Below, in pieces: positions 1-10,562 of a stretch of 64,000 nt of DNA. Below the pieces are notes generated by a model. It had not been told where the DNA came from, ran no database searches, and saw only the letters and a list, made by a program, of their open reading frames with translations. A program made the translations under genes and the position numbers. Position 1 is the first letter of the stretch, and each line of letters opens with the position of its first letter. This DNA comes from Lasiosphaeris hirsuta (lineage: Eukaryota > Ascomycota > Sordariomycetes > Sordariales > Lasiosphaeriaceae). The stretch spans positions 3,286,001 through 3,350,000 of the forward strand of contig JAUKUA010000007.1 of assembly GCA_030549175.1 (NCBI GenBank), written 5' to 3'.

Positions 1-330
1 GAGAAGGACGATGGGGAGACTTCGGATGGGGATAATAATGAGAATGCAGAGGCTGAAGCGGAGTTGCCAGTGCTTCTCAGGGTGGGTCCAGATGTCTTGG
101 AGATCACCCCCAGCCCACCGCTTCCCGAGGCTATTTTGGAGCGCCGTTCAGACGGAGGGAAGCCAAAGGCCTGGAAGAGACAGAAGTTGGGATGGTATGG
201 TGCAGTCAAGACGATTTTGTACCATAAACCAAGGTACTGCAACCCCACAGATACACCGGAAGGCGTGGCGGCATATGAGAGGCCGAAGAGGAGAAAGACA
301 AGTACATTGTTAGTGAGTGATGGTAGATAA
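1..330 (+). CDS. C-terminal fragment of an unrecognised protein (5' end outside window)
   Basis: The frame starting at base 1 is open to a TAA at 328-330 and encodes about 109 residues. It starts with an acidic, Asn-rich low-complexity stretch (Glu, Asp and Ala runs), followed by a more ordinary segment with the stretch GWYGAVKTILYHKPRY and a basic tail containing PKRRK, which could act as a nuclear localisation signal. I do not recognise a family. The true start lies left of the window, so an intron inside this fragment cannot be excluded. That it is coding rests on the long open frame running from the edge, the absence of a good competing frame and a plausible protein composition. Confidence 0.55.
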   Translation, partial: EKDDGETSDGDNNENAEAEAELPVLLRVGPDVLEITPSPPLPEAILERRSDGGKPKAWKRQKLGWYGAVKTILYHKPRYCNPTDTPEGVAAYERPKRRKTSTLLVSDGR

Positions 331-1374
331 TTCCTATATACAAGCATGTATTTCGAATGCATTGCCCTCTAAATCGTGTGTTGTGAATTCCGAGTGTGGA
401 CCTATCCCCAAAAGTTGATGACTGATATCATTCAGTTTGTTGAGCGGTATGTGTGAAGTTGCAACCAGCCGCGAGGCTTTGTGAATATCTGGGCATCTAA
501 AAGCTGGGGAGGCTCAGGCTGTGTTTGAGTAGACACCAAAAGTCCATGTGATACTCAACAGTTTCCCAAATAACACACAAGTATCTTAATTACAAAGAAG
601 CATACTTTGCGTCTTAGTAGTATGGCTGTGTTATCTTGTTCGATACTGACGCAAAACAAAAACATGAAGATTGTGGGATGATGACATGCTAAAACATAAA
701 CATCAGCCGTCAGTGCCTGTACGACAAGATTCATTGCTCATTACTTCAGCTGCGCCGGAATACGAGGTTTGTAGGTAGCACCAGTATGGATGTCAAGACA
801 AGGGGCCAAAGGCAGGAAATAGGGCGGTTGGGTTGTGAACCACAGCTGTAGGCCCGTTTGCATTCTCTCGGCGTGGTATATTTATTGGACCCAAACAGCA
901 GGAGGTGTTTCTTCCCAGTTCGTCACCAAACGGCCACCCGCATCAATCTCACACCGATTCGAGATTTCAGCAGTCTCTCTCACGCTACGCGTGGGTGTGC
1001 GATCAAGGTAAGTGGCAGCTCCCTTTCATTGTTGCTGAAGGCCTCAGTTGTCGATATTCACAACTGACTGGTAAATAGTCGGGAAAGAGCAGTCCTCAAC
1101 CAAAACCATATCCAACCAAACCCGCCTTGCAAACGTCAGCAGACTAGAAAAACGAAAAATACTGAGCCGTAAGCGTCCATCTACCCTGCATATGCCACCA
1201 TATCTAATAGAAAATGCAGTCAAGCACACGTGAAAACACCCCCCGACTCTTCCCTAGATCTCTTTCCAAGCAAGTACTCCTAGACGCAACTGCAAGACAT
1301 CAACCACGAGGCAGATTTACTGTTTGAGGATACCATTCTGACCAAGAGATAGCTTCCAAACCCCTCTCGCAACC
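331..1374. other. Intergenic, no gene seen
   Basis: AT-richer spacer between the fragment at the left edge and the small gene at 1375. A short frame at 858-1067 has no coding character. The stretch presumably holds the 3' UTR of the first gene and the promoter of the second. Confidence 0.5.
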
Positions 1375-1782
1375 ATGTGCTTCTACGTCCCGTGGGTCTA
1401 CTCCTGCTTCGACAGCAGCCAGACGACCTACGACGAGCAGGGCGTCAAGATCGCCATCAAAGGCGCACACGGCTGGAAGCTGGGCCTCGTCGGAGGCTGG
1501 AACGAGCCGTGCGAGGACTTCCCCAACTGCGAGAAGACTGCGACCACCACCTGGCAGAGTCGCGAGGAGATCCCGCACCGGTGCAAGACATGCATTGAGA
1601 AGAGACGGGCCGAGCTGCGGGCCGAGCTGTACGCCGACATGTACTCGGGCTCTGGACAGGACTCGGCCACGGAATCAAGCAAGGAGCCCGCGAGAGACCG
1701 GGACTTCGTACGGGGCTCGGCGCGCGTTGAAAAGCCGTCGCAGAGAAAGTCGACGCAGAATAGGTCGACCCAGACAGGGTAG
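1375..1782 (+). CDS. Small Cys-containing hypothetical protein, 135 aa
   Basis: Uninterrupted frame of 135 codons in GC-rich sequence, ATG at 1375 and TAG at 1780-1782. The N-terminal half has tryptophans and spaced cysteines (MCFYVPWVYSC; then PCEDFPNC; then HRCKTC), followed by a charged helix-prone segment (EKRRAELRAELYADM) and a polar, Ser/Arg-rich disordered tail. There is no signal peptide or membrane segment. The paired cysteines could bind metal or form disulphides; that is inference. The pattern resembles short conserved fungal proteins of unknown function, and I cannot name a family. An antisense frame over the same bases lacks a coherent composition. Confidence 0.6.
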   Translation: MCFYVPWVYSCFDSSQTTYDEQGVKIAIKGAHGWKLGLVGGWNEPCEDFPNCEKTATTTWQSREEIPHRCKTCIEKRRAELRAELYADMYSGSGQDSATESSKEPARDRDFVRGSARVEKPSQRKSTQNRSTQTG

Positions 1783-2553
1783 TGGCCCCCGCTCCGCTGA
1801 TGGTCTGGTTTATTGATGGCTCTTAGCGCCAAGGGGACTCGGGATGGGTGCGGTTACGCTTCGGAGGAGAGTGTCTCTGTAGAAAAGCTCGGTCCGCAGG
1901 ATTTGCTCTGCACGAAGCGCGTGATACCAGACAAATAATACCAGTCACCCCCATTGATCCTCCCGCCGCTTGAATTCAAACTTGTTGTCATGTTCCTCAG
2001 AAACCTGATGATACCCAAATTCCCCGGGTTGTCTTTGAAAATTCCGTACTTATAACTCACTGACTTTCTGATACCCTCTTCTTTGTTCTTTCAGGTCGTT
2101 CTTCGTTCTTGCCCTCCGATCTTGGTCTCAGGATCAACAAGGTGGGCCAACATCAGCGAGACTTCTTGCCATAGGGCATTGGACATTCCAAGTTGCCACT
2201 GATGAGGAAACAAGCTATCTGCTATCATTATAGAGCGCCCTCGAATAAGCACTTATGGTTTGTAACCCCATATATAGATAGAGAGAAGGGCAAACACTCT
2301 GAGAGCCGTCGGCTGTTTCTTGACTTCATCGCAGCAACAGGGTTAGGGTTGTGAAACGCGCCCAACGGCCTAGAAGCGGGACCCCTGAAAATACACCCTG
2401 TAAAGATAAGATAAGGGAACTCAATTGCCCCGCCCCCGCTAAATTTTTCATGAAGGCTTCTTTTATCAGTCGATTTCGAGCTCCCTTGCTTCGTGCTCCA
2501 GCATCGCGATTTGACAGCAACTTCCCGTATTCGCACCCCAGCAAGCATCCGAG
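1783..2553. promoter_or_regulatory. Upstream region of GMP synthase
   Basis: 770 bp between the small gene and the GMP synthase start. No open frame with coding character. The start at 2554 is preceded by a leader rich in C and T. No specific transcription factor site could be assigned. Confidence 0.35.
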
Positions 2554-5500
2554 ATGGCTGAAATCATGGAGGCCGAGGCCCCGCACAATACCTTTGACGT
2601 ACGTCTATTTGCGCGCCGAATTCCCTGCAAAAATGTCCACTGCGAGATTCCTTGGGAGCTATGACTGTTCCGCCACCATCGCTGGCCGCTGGTCTGTTGC
2701 CCGAAGTTGCCCACGAATTTCTCCCGATTTGCCACGAAACACACACGTATTTTTCTCGAATCCGATATGAAAACTTCCAGAGGTCACTAGCAGACCTAAA
2801 GCAGACCCATCACTCTTCATAATGGGCAATTGTCAGATCTGCGACTGGCTGGCGCAAGAGGCGCCAAGGACGGGCTGTCGCGACACTCGACAAGGCGGGA
2901 ACAAGGGCCCTACATTTCGAATACACGATCCAATGCGGGCAACAAGGGGCAGGCTAGTATATGGTAGCGATACAGTCAAAGTCAATAAGGAACACGAGCA
3001 GGGGGCATCGATGCTGCGTCCAGTGACATATATTTCTGACATTGTGCGATATAGACCATCCTCGTCCTGGACTTTGGCAGCCAGACGAGCCATCTGATTC
3101 TCCGCCGGTTGAGAAGTCTCAAGGTCTACGCTGAGATGCTTCCTTGCACCACCAAGCTTGCAGATCTCCCCTTCAAGCCAAAGGGTATCGTTCTCTCTGG
3201 AGGTACGTACCCTGTTGAGGCCGTTTTTGCGATTCTTGCACAACGTGACTCTGTCTTGGCGTTGTGTGTCTCGATTCGCTAATCAGACGTAGGACCCTCA
3301 TCCGTCTACGACCAGGGCGCACCCCGTAAATATCCCCCCACCCCCCCCCCGAGCCTGGCATAACACCCGCGCTGACCTGTTGAAGATGTTGATCCCGCCG
3401 TTTTCGAGCTTGGTGTTCCCATTCTGGGTATTTGGTATGATTGTTGTTGCTGTGGTTTATGCCCCTATGCTGACTCCACGCGCTCAGCTACGGTTGCCAG
3501 GTAAAGTCTATCTATCTCCAAGCTCGGCGCTCGGCGCATGGGAGCAAGAGCTGACCTTTTGTGCATAGGAGCTTGCCTGGATAATCAATTCCGAGAATGT
3601 CGCTCGTGGACAGGTCCGAGGTTTGTGAAATCAAGAGAGACTTGCCAAGAAGGAGACGGGTCGTCTAACTATTTGGTCTTGCAGAGTACGGCCATGCCGA
3701 CGTCACAATTCACAGCACAGGAGACAACCACGTCAGCTGCCTCTTCGCCGGTCTGGGAGAGACGATGCACGGTAACATTTCCAACTAGAATGCCAATAAC
3801 CACTCGACCGCAAGATCTAACGCCGTTTCAGCTTACATGAGCCACTTTGACAAAATTGTCAAGCTGCCTGAAGGCTTTGTGGTTGTTGCGAGCACCAAGA
3901 ACTCCGAGTACGCCGCAATTGCTCACAAGACGAAGCCAATCTATGGTAACTTCCCCCTAATTGCTTTGATCATTTCGTCCCGAAGGCTTTCCGTATCACA
4001 AAATCGCCTCGTGAGACATCGGCTGACTTCGAGACCTTGCAGGCGTGCAATTTCACCCGGAGCTAGAGCACGTAAGTTAGTTGACTTGGTTTGAAACCTC
4101 GCGCTTCAGCTAACACGACATCATTACAGACCCCACGCGGCAGTGAAATCTTGCGTAACTTTGCCGTCGACATCTGTGGCGCGCAAGCCGGCTGGGTGAT
4201 GAAGGACTTCATCCAAAAGGAGATTATTCGCATCAGACACCTTGTTGGCGATCGCGCACAGGTGCTTGGAGCCGTATCTGGGGGTGTGGATTCAACAGTC
4301 GCCGCCAAGCTCATGAAAGAGGCAATCGGTATGATCATGAAACACACCATTCAGATATTCGAGAGGTTAACTTGCAGCCAGGTGACCGCTTCCACGCCAT
4401 CCTGGTTGATAACGGCAAGCAAGCCACCAGCCCTTAAGAGACTGAAAGAAAGTTACTGACTGTTTCTCGTAGGAGTGATGCGTCTCAATGAGTGTGAGCA
4501 GGTCAAGGAGACACTTGAGAAACATCTCGGTATCAACCTGACGGTTGTTGACGGAGCTGGCCTATTTTTGGGCCGTCTCAAGGGCGTGACCGAGCCTGAG
4601 AAGAAGCGCAAGATCATTGGAGGAACTTGTATGTTTGCCTCGTACTCGTACTCGTGGACACATAGCCAGCCGTCCAGATGCTAACTTGAAATTAGTCATC
4701 GATCTTTTTGAAAAGGAAGCGCTCCGGATCGAACGGGATGCCGAGAATACACCAAATTCAGGCCCGATCGAGTGGTTCTTGCAAGGCACAGTATGCGCTC
4801 TTCTTTCTGCTTGACCAAAACTACGCTGACATTGAGTTACGTAGCTCTACCCTGATGTGTATGTTCAGCCCATGCCATTCAATAACCTTTGTGGAAAGCT
4901 GACCGTGTTTTAGTATCGAGAGCGTCTCATATAGAGGTAAGGAGCTATTGCTAGATTTTCAGAAAGTTTCTTGGTAAGCTAACATGCGCCCAGGACCGAG
5001 TGCCACCATTAAAACCCACCACAATGTTGGAGGCTTGCCGGATACCCTCAAGGTATTTGATCCTAACTTTAGTGTTACGCCTGCGCATGCACATTTACTA
5101 ACCACACTGCATAGCTGAAACTCATCGAGCCGCTCCGAGAGATGTTCAAGGACGAGGTTCGCAAATTCGGCGAAGAGCTGGGCATCCACAGAGATCTCGT
5201 CATGCGCCACCCATTTCCTGGGTATGTACCTTGGCTTCTTCCCCTTTGACATACTCGCCGCTAATGTACCGAACAACAGCCCCGGTATTGCTATTCGTAT
5301 CCTGGGTGAGGTTACCCCTGAGAGAGTCGCTATTGCCCGTGCTGCCGACCATATCTTCATTTCCGAGATCAAGACAGCTGGAATTTATGATGAGATGAGC
5401 CAAGCCTATGTTGCCATCAGCCAAGACAGAGGTACGCATTCCGCTGTGCATTCACCTTGGTGCCACTGACTAACGATTCTGTAGCCGTGGGTGTTCAGGG

Positions 5501-5870
5501 CGACGCTAGGGTCTACGGATATATCGCTATGTGAGCCCTCCCCGCGTTTCATTGGAGACGAATGGCCATTAACCCAAATCGTAGTCTCCGTGCCGTCAAG
5601 ACCCTCGATTTCATGTCGGCCGAGGTACGAACTGCATCATCTTTTGTTGAGAGTTCTTATAACTGACGTCATTTAGCCCTATGAGTTCGATTTCGCCTTG
5701 CTTAAGAGGATCTCAACACGTATCGTCAACGAGGTTGAGGGCGTTGCACGCGTGACTTACGACATCACCAGCAAGCCTCCTGGTTAGTTGCCTTCTACTT
5801 TTCTTTGCGCCCTTGGGACAACATGAACACATCTAACCGAGTTGTGATAGGCACCATCGAGATGGAGTAA
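2554..5870 (+). CDS. gua1: GMP synthase (glutamine-hydrolysing), 22 exons
   Basis: Converts XMP, glutamine and ATP to GMP, the last step of de novo guanine nucleotide synthesis, in the cytosol. Exons by splice motif and frame: 2554-2598, 3055-3202, 3293-3325, 3386-3434, 3488-3500, 3569-3620, 3685-3771, 3832-3945, 4043-4071, 4130-4328, 4382-4414, 4473-4628, 4696-4790, 4845-4858, 4914-4936, 4994-5052, 5115-5221, 5280-5431, 5485-5530, 5585-5624, 5677-5782, 5851-5870. They sum to 1620 nt, giving 539 aa, the normal family length. The class I glutamine amidotransferase domain has the nucleophile in ICYGCQ (Cys92) and the His/Glu pair in QFHPELEH (His185, Glu187). The PP-loop is SGGVDST (240-246), and the C-terminal GMPS dimerisation domain contains HPFPGPGIAIR. 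The first intron is 456 nt and the others mostly 50-100 nt. Intron 4415-4472 starts with GC rather than GT. The fragmentation is extreme for a fungal gene. Confidence 0.95.
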
Positions 5871-7098
5871 GAGAGCTGCTTACCTTTGAAGGATATCGCC
5901 AAATTATCCGGAAGAGCCTATGAGGTATCACCTTACCGAATTTGTGTTCATTTGAGAATAGCCATCCGTGATCCAGCTATGAGGAGCCAGCAGGGATTCT
6001 CTGCAAAACCACCCTCGAAGAGTTCATTTGGGAGGTTCGGCAACAGGGCTGTTTTTTCAGGTATTCTCTGAACGCATCGGACTAAGTCTTGGCAGAAAGG
6101 TTGGCTGAACCAAACGTACCGACTGAAGACGGTGCTGGCCGTCGCTTTTGAGTGGGCAAGATCAAGGGATAGATTCCGTTGAGAGCTCAGCAACCAAAAT
6201 TAGAACCAAGGCAGTAATGCAACCAGCTCTGCCCGGATAATGCTCAGAGGGAATCCAATTAGTTTCGATGACACTAACTGGTCTGTACTGGAATTGGCGG
6301 AGAATGTCTTTACGGGGGGGTCTTGGCAATGCTGGTTTCCCCCAAACCATGCATGTTCAGCGTTCCGACGGCCTGCAGATCACGCTAGCTCGAGCGATGT
6401 GATTAGGTTAGTCTGCTCAGTGAGGCCGGCAAAGAGCAAGGAGCACCTTCCTTTCATTTCGTTGGCGTTGCCCGAGGGCTACTTGACTGAATGTCTACTC
6501 TAGCCTTTGTCTTTTTTTGTCAGCATGGAATACTTGAAGAGAAACAGGTGGCTTGGGGGTTGGTCGCGGGAAATGTGTTGTTTCTGGGTCGGATTGCTGT
6601 GTTTGTTGAGGTGCCTTCCTACTACGGAGATATCATTCCTCTTTCGAATTACCCACATACTGTCTTGGAAACCTTCTGAGCAAACAGAAAAATACCCAGA
6701 AACGCCTTTTCGACGGAAAACAGGTGGAACGAGAATCGACTGCCTCCTAAAGCTGTACCCATCAAACGGACATTTCTCGTTGAGTCTGTGGTGATTGAAG
6801 CCTATCTATTTCAAAGGCAGTTTCCACTCTCTTACTTTGAAAGCTTTGAGACAATATCCGGACGTAGCTCCGACAAACCCCCTCACCAACCCATAAAGTA
6901 ATTACACAATCAACAAACTGGAGTCGTCAAGAAAAGTGGAACCCCCAATTCCGGCTCTCTTCCTGATTGGCCAACACTCAACCTCTCCACCCAACCCCAA
7001 CCTTCACCGCAAACGCGTGCCCCACGAAGCCGCAAAAGCGCGTTCCTCTTCAACCCCGCGACGACGCCATCATCACCATTCGTCGGGCCACCACCACG
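5871..7098. other. Intergenic, no gene seen
   Basis: Holds the GMP synthase 3' UTR and the dad3 promoter. Short frames at 5948-6193, 6240-6503 and 6507-6794 have no recognisable composition. The last 150 bases before 7099 are C-rich, as is common for fungal leaders. Confidence 0.45.
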
Positions 7099-7552
7099 AT
7101 GACCAAAATGGACCCCGCCACCGCCCCGGTCCCGGTGCCCTCAAGCACGCTCTCCCTGCCCCCGGAGCTATCCCCCACCGAGCAAGAAGTCCTCGAAGAG
7201 TACGAGCGACTAGCTGAGAATATGAAAAAGGTTCGCCCCCCCCCCCTCTCTCCTCACTCTCACATTCTCACCTTCTCAACTGACGCGCGCGCAACATCAG
7301 CTAGCAACGCTGCTCGACCACCTCGCATCGTCGCCGACGTCGGAGATCCTCGACGGGCTGCGCGAGCTCGAACGCAAGACGAGCCTCGTCTTCACGCTGC
7401 TCAAGGCCAGCGTGTACAGCATCGTGCTGCAGCAGGAGATCGACTGGGGCGACCAGCAGCATCAGCAGCATCAGCAGCATCAGCAGCATCAGCAGCATCA
7501 GCAGCATCAGCATCAGCAGCAGCAGCAGCAGCAGCGGGGGGAGCGGGGGTGA
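7099..7552 (+). CDS. dad3: DASH/Dam1 complex subunit Dad3
   Basis: Small kinetochore protein of the DASH ring, which couples kinetochores to spindle microtubules. Exon 1 is 7099-7230 and exon 2 is 7301-7552 with a GTTCGC...CAG intron between, giving 127 aa. The conserved core is visible as LSPTEQEVLEEYERL (residues about 24-38), then EILDGLRELERKTSLVFTLL and KASVYSIVLQQEI after the intron, which is the characteristic Dad3 pattern. A second in-frame ATG (codon 4) is an equally possible start. The C-terminus is unusual: six QQH triplets, one QH and seven Q residues encoded by a CAGCAGCAT tandem repeat, then RGERG. This repeat tail is not part of the family core and is likely length-variable. 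Confidence 0.9.
7453..7534 (+). repeat. CAGCAGCAT / CAG tandem repeat inside dad3
   Basis: Six copies of the 9-bp unit CAGCAGCAT, one CAGCAT and seven CAG codons, in frame in the last exon of dad3, encoding a Gln/His tail. Confidence 0.95.
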
Positions 7553-7912
7553 TGTGGGCTTATTTATCTGTTGGCGATTGTTTGAGGACGGGGGGTTTAT
7601 ACCAAGTCAAGGGCCCCTCCGCGCAGGGCAGAGAGGCAGGGTGCTGGAGTGTATGGGCCATGAATCGGCCATGGATTGTCAAGGCCGGGAATGGCAGTAC
7701 TGACAAAAGGGTTGACCGGGCTAAAATCCCCACGACAGAATATGACGCGCTGGCGACGCCGCGTTCAGGGCGCAATTGTATCATGATGGGACGACTGATA
7801 TCGAACGTATGGACAAAAGGGGGGAAAGAGCACTGTGCACGCCGTGTTGCGCTTTTGGTCCTCGCTTTGGTACACGTACATATTTACATGATTACACATA
7901 CAGGGCTGCCTA
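7553..7912. other. Convergent 3' intergenic region
   Basis: About 360 bp between the dad3 stop and the uS5m stop on the other strand. The open frame that continues past dad3 in another phase is read-through without coding character. Presumably both 3' UTRs. Confidence 0.5.
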
Positions 7913-9392
7913 CTAATACACTTGGCCGCCGTAGTACACCTTGCGAACGTCCACCAGCTTCTTGCCCCGGCCGATGGCAATCTCCTCCGGATCTGGCTGG
8001 TTCCTGAGGGCCTCGAACACAGCCTTAACCGTGTTCATGGGATTGCGCGAGCGCGGGATTGTGGCGGCAAGGTCCTTAATACCCGCGGCACGGCACATTT
8101 CGAATATTCTGTGCGAAACGCGCAGGCCAAAACCTGGTCAATGTTAGCCTTGGATCATACATGGTCAGTGGCAGAGGGGAAAGCGTACCCGGAGGGCGGG
8201 CGTTCAGTCGCACAACGGTGCCCGAGATTTTGGCCTCTACATTACCATAGATAGTGCGATCCTCGTAGCGCCGGATGGGCTGCATGTTCTGGATCGCAAG
8301 CAATTCTGCCTTTCTCTTTGCGATCTGGAATTCAACCGAACTTGCCACGCCGATTCCTAGCCAGCCGTCTCTGTTGCCCGCAAGGGCGATAATGTTGCAA
8401 GTCTGGATCTTGCCCAGACGCGTCTGGTTGGTCACATAGCGAGTAACAACCGTCTTGACGGTAATCTTGAGGATCTGGTCAAGCGTCATGCCTGTCCGCT
8501 TCTTAAGATCCTGGTAGATACCTTCCTCGTCATTTCCACGGTCCTCGGGGTCAACAGCATTCTTGTACAGACCCGCGACACCCGGCACTTTGTTGGGCAG
8601 CGCCGGTGCCATAGATGAATTGCTCTTCAGGTTGTTGTCCGTCATGCTTGAGCGCTCCAGGATGTACTCGAGCACGTCTGCATCGGACGGGCCATCGTTC
8701 GACCCGTCCTGCGTGGACAGTTTTGCCTTGAAGGCCTCGTCCTCGATATAAGTGGTATACTTCGAAACGGCGTCGGCCCTCACCCCAGCCGGCCATTCGC
8801 CTTCGGGCACTTTCTTAAACTCCTGGGGCACGAATGCCTCGAGCCTTTTCAGCTTGCCCGTCTTTTCCCCCTTGCATAGACTCTGCGACCACGCAACCAG
8901 ATCCTCGGTAAACTCGTCCAAGTTCATGAAGCGGGCCATAGGGTCGGGGGGCGGCTGCCTCCTGGGGCGCTTGTCGATGATGGGCTGGATGTCGGCAAAG
9001 TCGTCAATGTAGGGCATGCGGTACGAGTCGGTGCGCAGGCGGCCCTGTATCGTCAGGTCGCGGGGGTCTATCGAGGCCTCGCCGGCCTCGAGGGCCGCGA
9101 TCTGCTCCGGCGAGTAGTTCTTGCTCAGCTCCTCCATCTCCTCGGGCGTGTACTTGGGGAACTTTTTGGCGGCCCATTTGTCGATTTTCTGGTTCGTCAC
9201 CAAGCCCATCTCCTCGGCCGGAATGTTGCGGAAACGTGGACGCCGCCTCACGGCCAGCTGGGTCGAGCTGTGGAAGTGGTGACATGTCGATGGTGCCGAG
9301 GCAGCTAACCTCGACGACGACGGGGGTGCGACCGACGCGGACGCCAGGCGCCAGGAGACAATACTCCTGGCGGCTGGACGTGCTGAACTCAT
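7913..9392 (-). CDS. mrps5: Mitochondrial small ribosomal subunit protein uS5m (MRPS5)
   Basis: Component of the mitochondrial small ribosomal subunit. Exon 1 is 9392-8189 and exon 2 is 8133-7913, joined by a 55-nt intron (GTACGC donor), giving 474 aa. The N-terminus ([20 protein letters not shown]) is Arg/Ser/Ala-rich and lacks acids, as expected of a mitochondrial presequence. A fungal-specific, charged middle region of about 250 residues precedes the S5 double-stranded RNA-binding domain ([37 protein letters not shown]). The C-terminal S5 fold crosses the intron ([21 protein letters not shown] and [13 protein letters not shown]). The order of elements and total length agree with fungal uS5m. 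The start is the first ATG of the frame, and the upstream side runs into a long spacer. Confidence 0.93.
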
Positions 9393-10334
9393 AGCTCGGG
9401 GGGGGTTGTTGTGTCTGGCGGCACCCCAATGGCTGGTGCGGAGCTTGAAGATTGTCGACCGTCACGTTGAATGCTTCCCGGCGTTGCGGCGCGCTGCTAT
9501 GCAGCCATCAATTTTTTTGGGACGAGCTCTCGAAAGTGATGGTGCCTCAGTTATCAGGCAGAAACCTAGTCCAGCAGCTGGGTTCCTTGGCTCGGCCAGG
9601 GGTCAGATCACGTGCTGGGTCAGATAATCGCGCTCCAAAGCCACCAGCCCAACTGACGTAAGCACCGCATATCACCAGCTCCTTGATCACGAGTTCATCT
9701 CTAACAGATGGAATGATCTCCTGCAGAACGCCGGTCTCCAATCTCAAATTGAGTTGAGTTCAGACGACTTCGCTGATGGCTTCCCCAGCCAATCAATCCC
9801 CGCTTACCTAAGGGGGCATCAGGCGACTTCTGCCGCAGGCCTGAAACGTGGTGCGACAGGGATCGCAACCCCTTCTTCCTTCTAGGCTCATCCACCGCTC
9901 AAACGGCAGCACCAAACCACTACACTACCGCTGCCAAACTCCTAGGCAGAGGGCGAGCACACGCCCTGGTAGGCCCGTCGTTCATCGAGACCATGCCATT
10001 GGACGCATTCAGCTTCATTGTGACGTCTCTGGTTTCATGAACCCCTAGGCAGCTCCATCTTCCTTGTCGTCCTATTGCCATCCCCGAACTTGTTCTCTCT
10101 CACCACCAGCGCTATCCGTTGTCTCTTTTTCTCTATCCCATTCCGGTTCTCATCTGCGATACTCTTTCTCCGTCATTCTCTCATTACACCTCGTGCAGGC
10201 CACATTCAATAATATTATTTTCCTTCTCGCGTACGTAGGCGAAGCCGCCTACCTTTTTATTCACACCCCGCGCATATCATTTATACTCGCCACAGCGTCC
10301 GACCCTCCACCTTACAACCTCTCACTTCTTAAAA
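9393..10334. promoter_or_regulatory. Divergent intergenic region between uS5m and the small membrane protein
   Basis: 940 bp shared by two divergently transcribed genes. Between about 10080 and 10330 the plus strand is strongly pyrimidine-rich (CT tracts), typical of a fungal core promoter and leader for the gene at 10335. No convincing gene. Confidence 0.45.
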
Positions 10335-10562
10335 ATGGGCCAATTCGACTGGTTCGGCAGCATCGGCGCCACCCCGCAGGCCGTCGCCGTCCTCAACGAT
10401 CAGCCTATCCTCTTCACCATCCTCATCATCGTCCTTGTTGCCGTCATCCTCCAGATCGTGCTGCTGTGGTACATCCACTTCGCCACCTTGAAACCTGAGC
10501 AAAAGGTCAAGAAGGATAAGAAGGGCGGTGCCAAGGGTGGCGCAAGGCCCCCGAGGAAATAA
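10335..10562 (+). CDS. 75-aa single-pass membrane protein, hypothetical
   Basis: Single exon, ATG 10335 to TAA 10560-10562. The N-terminal part is MGQFDWFGSIGATPQ. One strongly hydrophobic segment runs from about residue 23 to 45 (QPILFTILIIVLVAVILQ and following). The C-terminal tail of about 25 residues is very basic (KPEQKVKKDKKGG and ARPPRK). The layout predicts a single membrane span with the lysine-rich tail in the cytosol by the positive-inside rule. A strong CT-rich leader immediately upstream supports expression. I do not recognise the family. A small subunit of an ER membrane complex is one possibility, but nothing in the sequence proves that. Confidence 0.7.
   Translation: MGQFDWFGSIGATPQAVAVLNDQPILFTILIIVLVAVILQIVLLWYIHFATLKPEQKVKKDKKGGAKGGARPPRK

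Noticed and set aside
6967..8007. 346-codon plus-strand frame across dad3
   Set aside because: Runs through the dad3 intron in a different phase and reads the CAG repeat as Ala/Ser; dad3 in its own frame matches the family.
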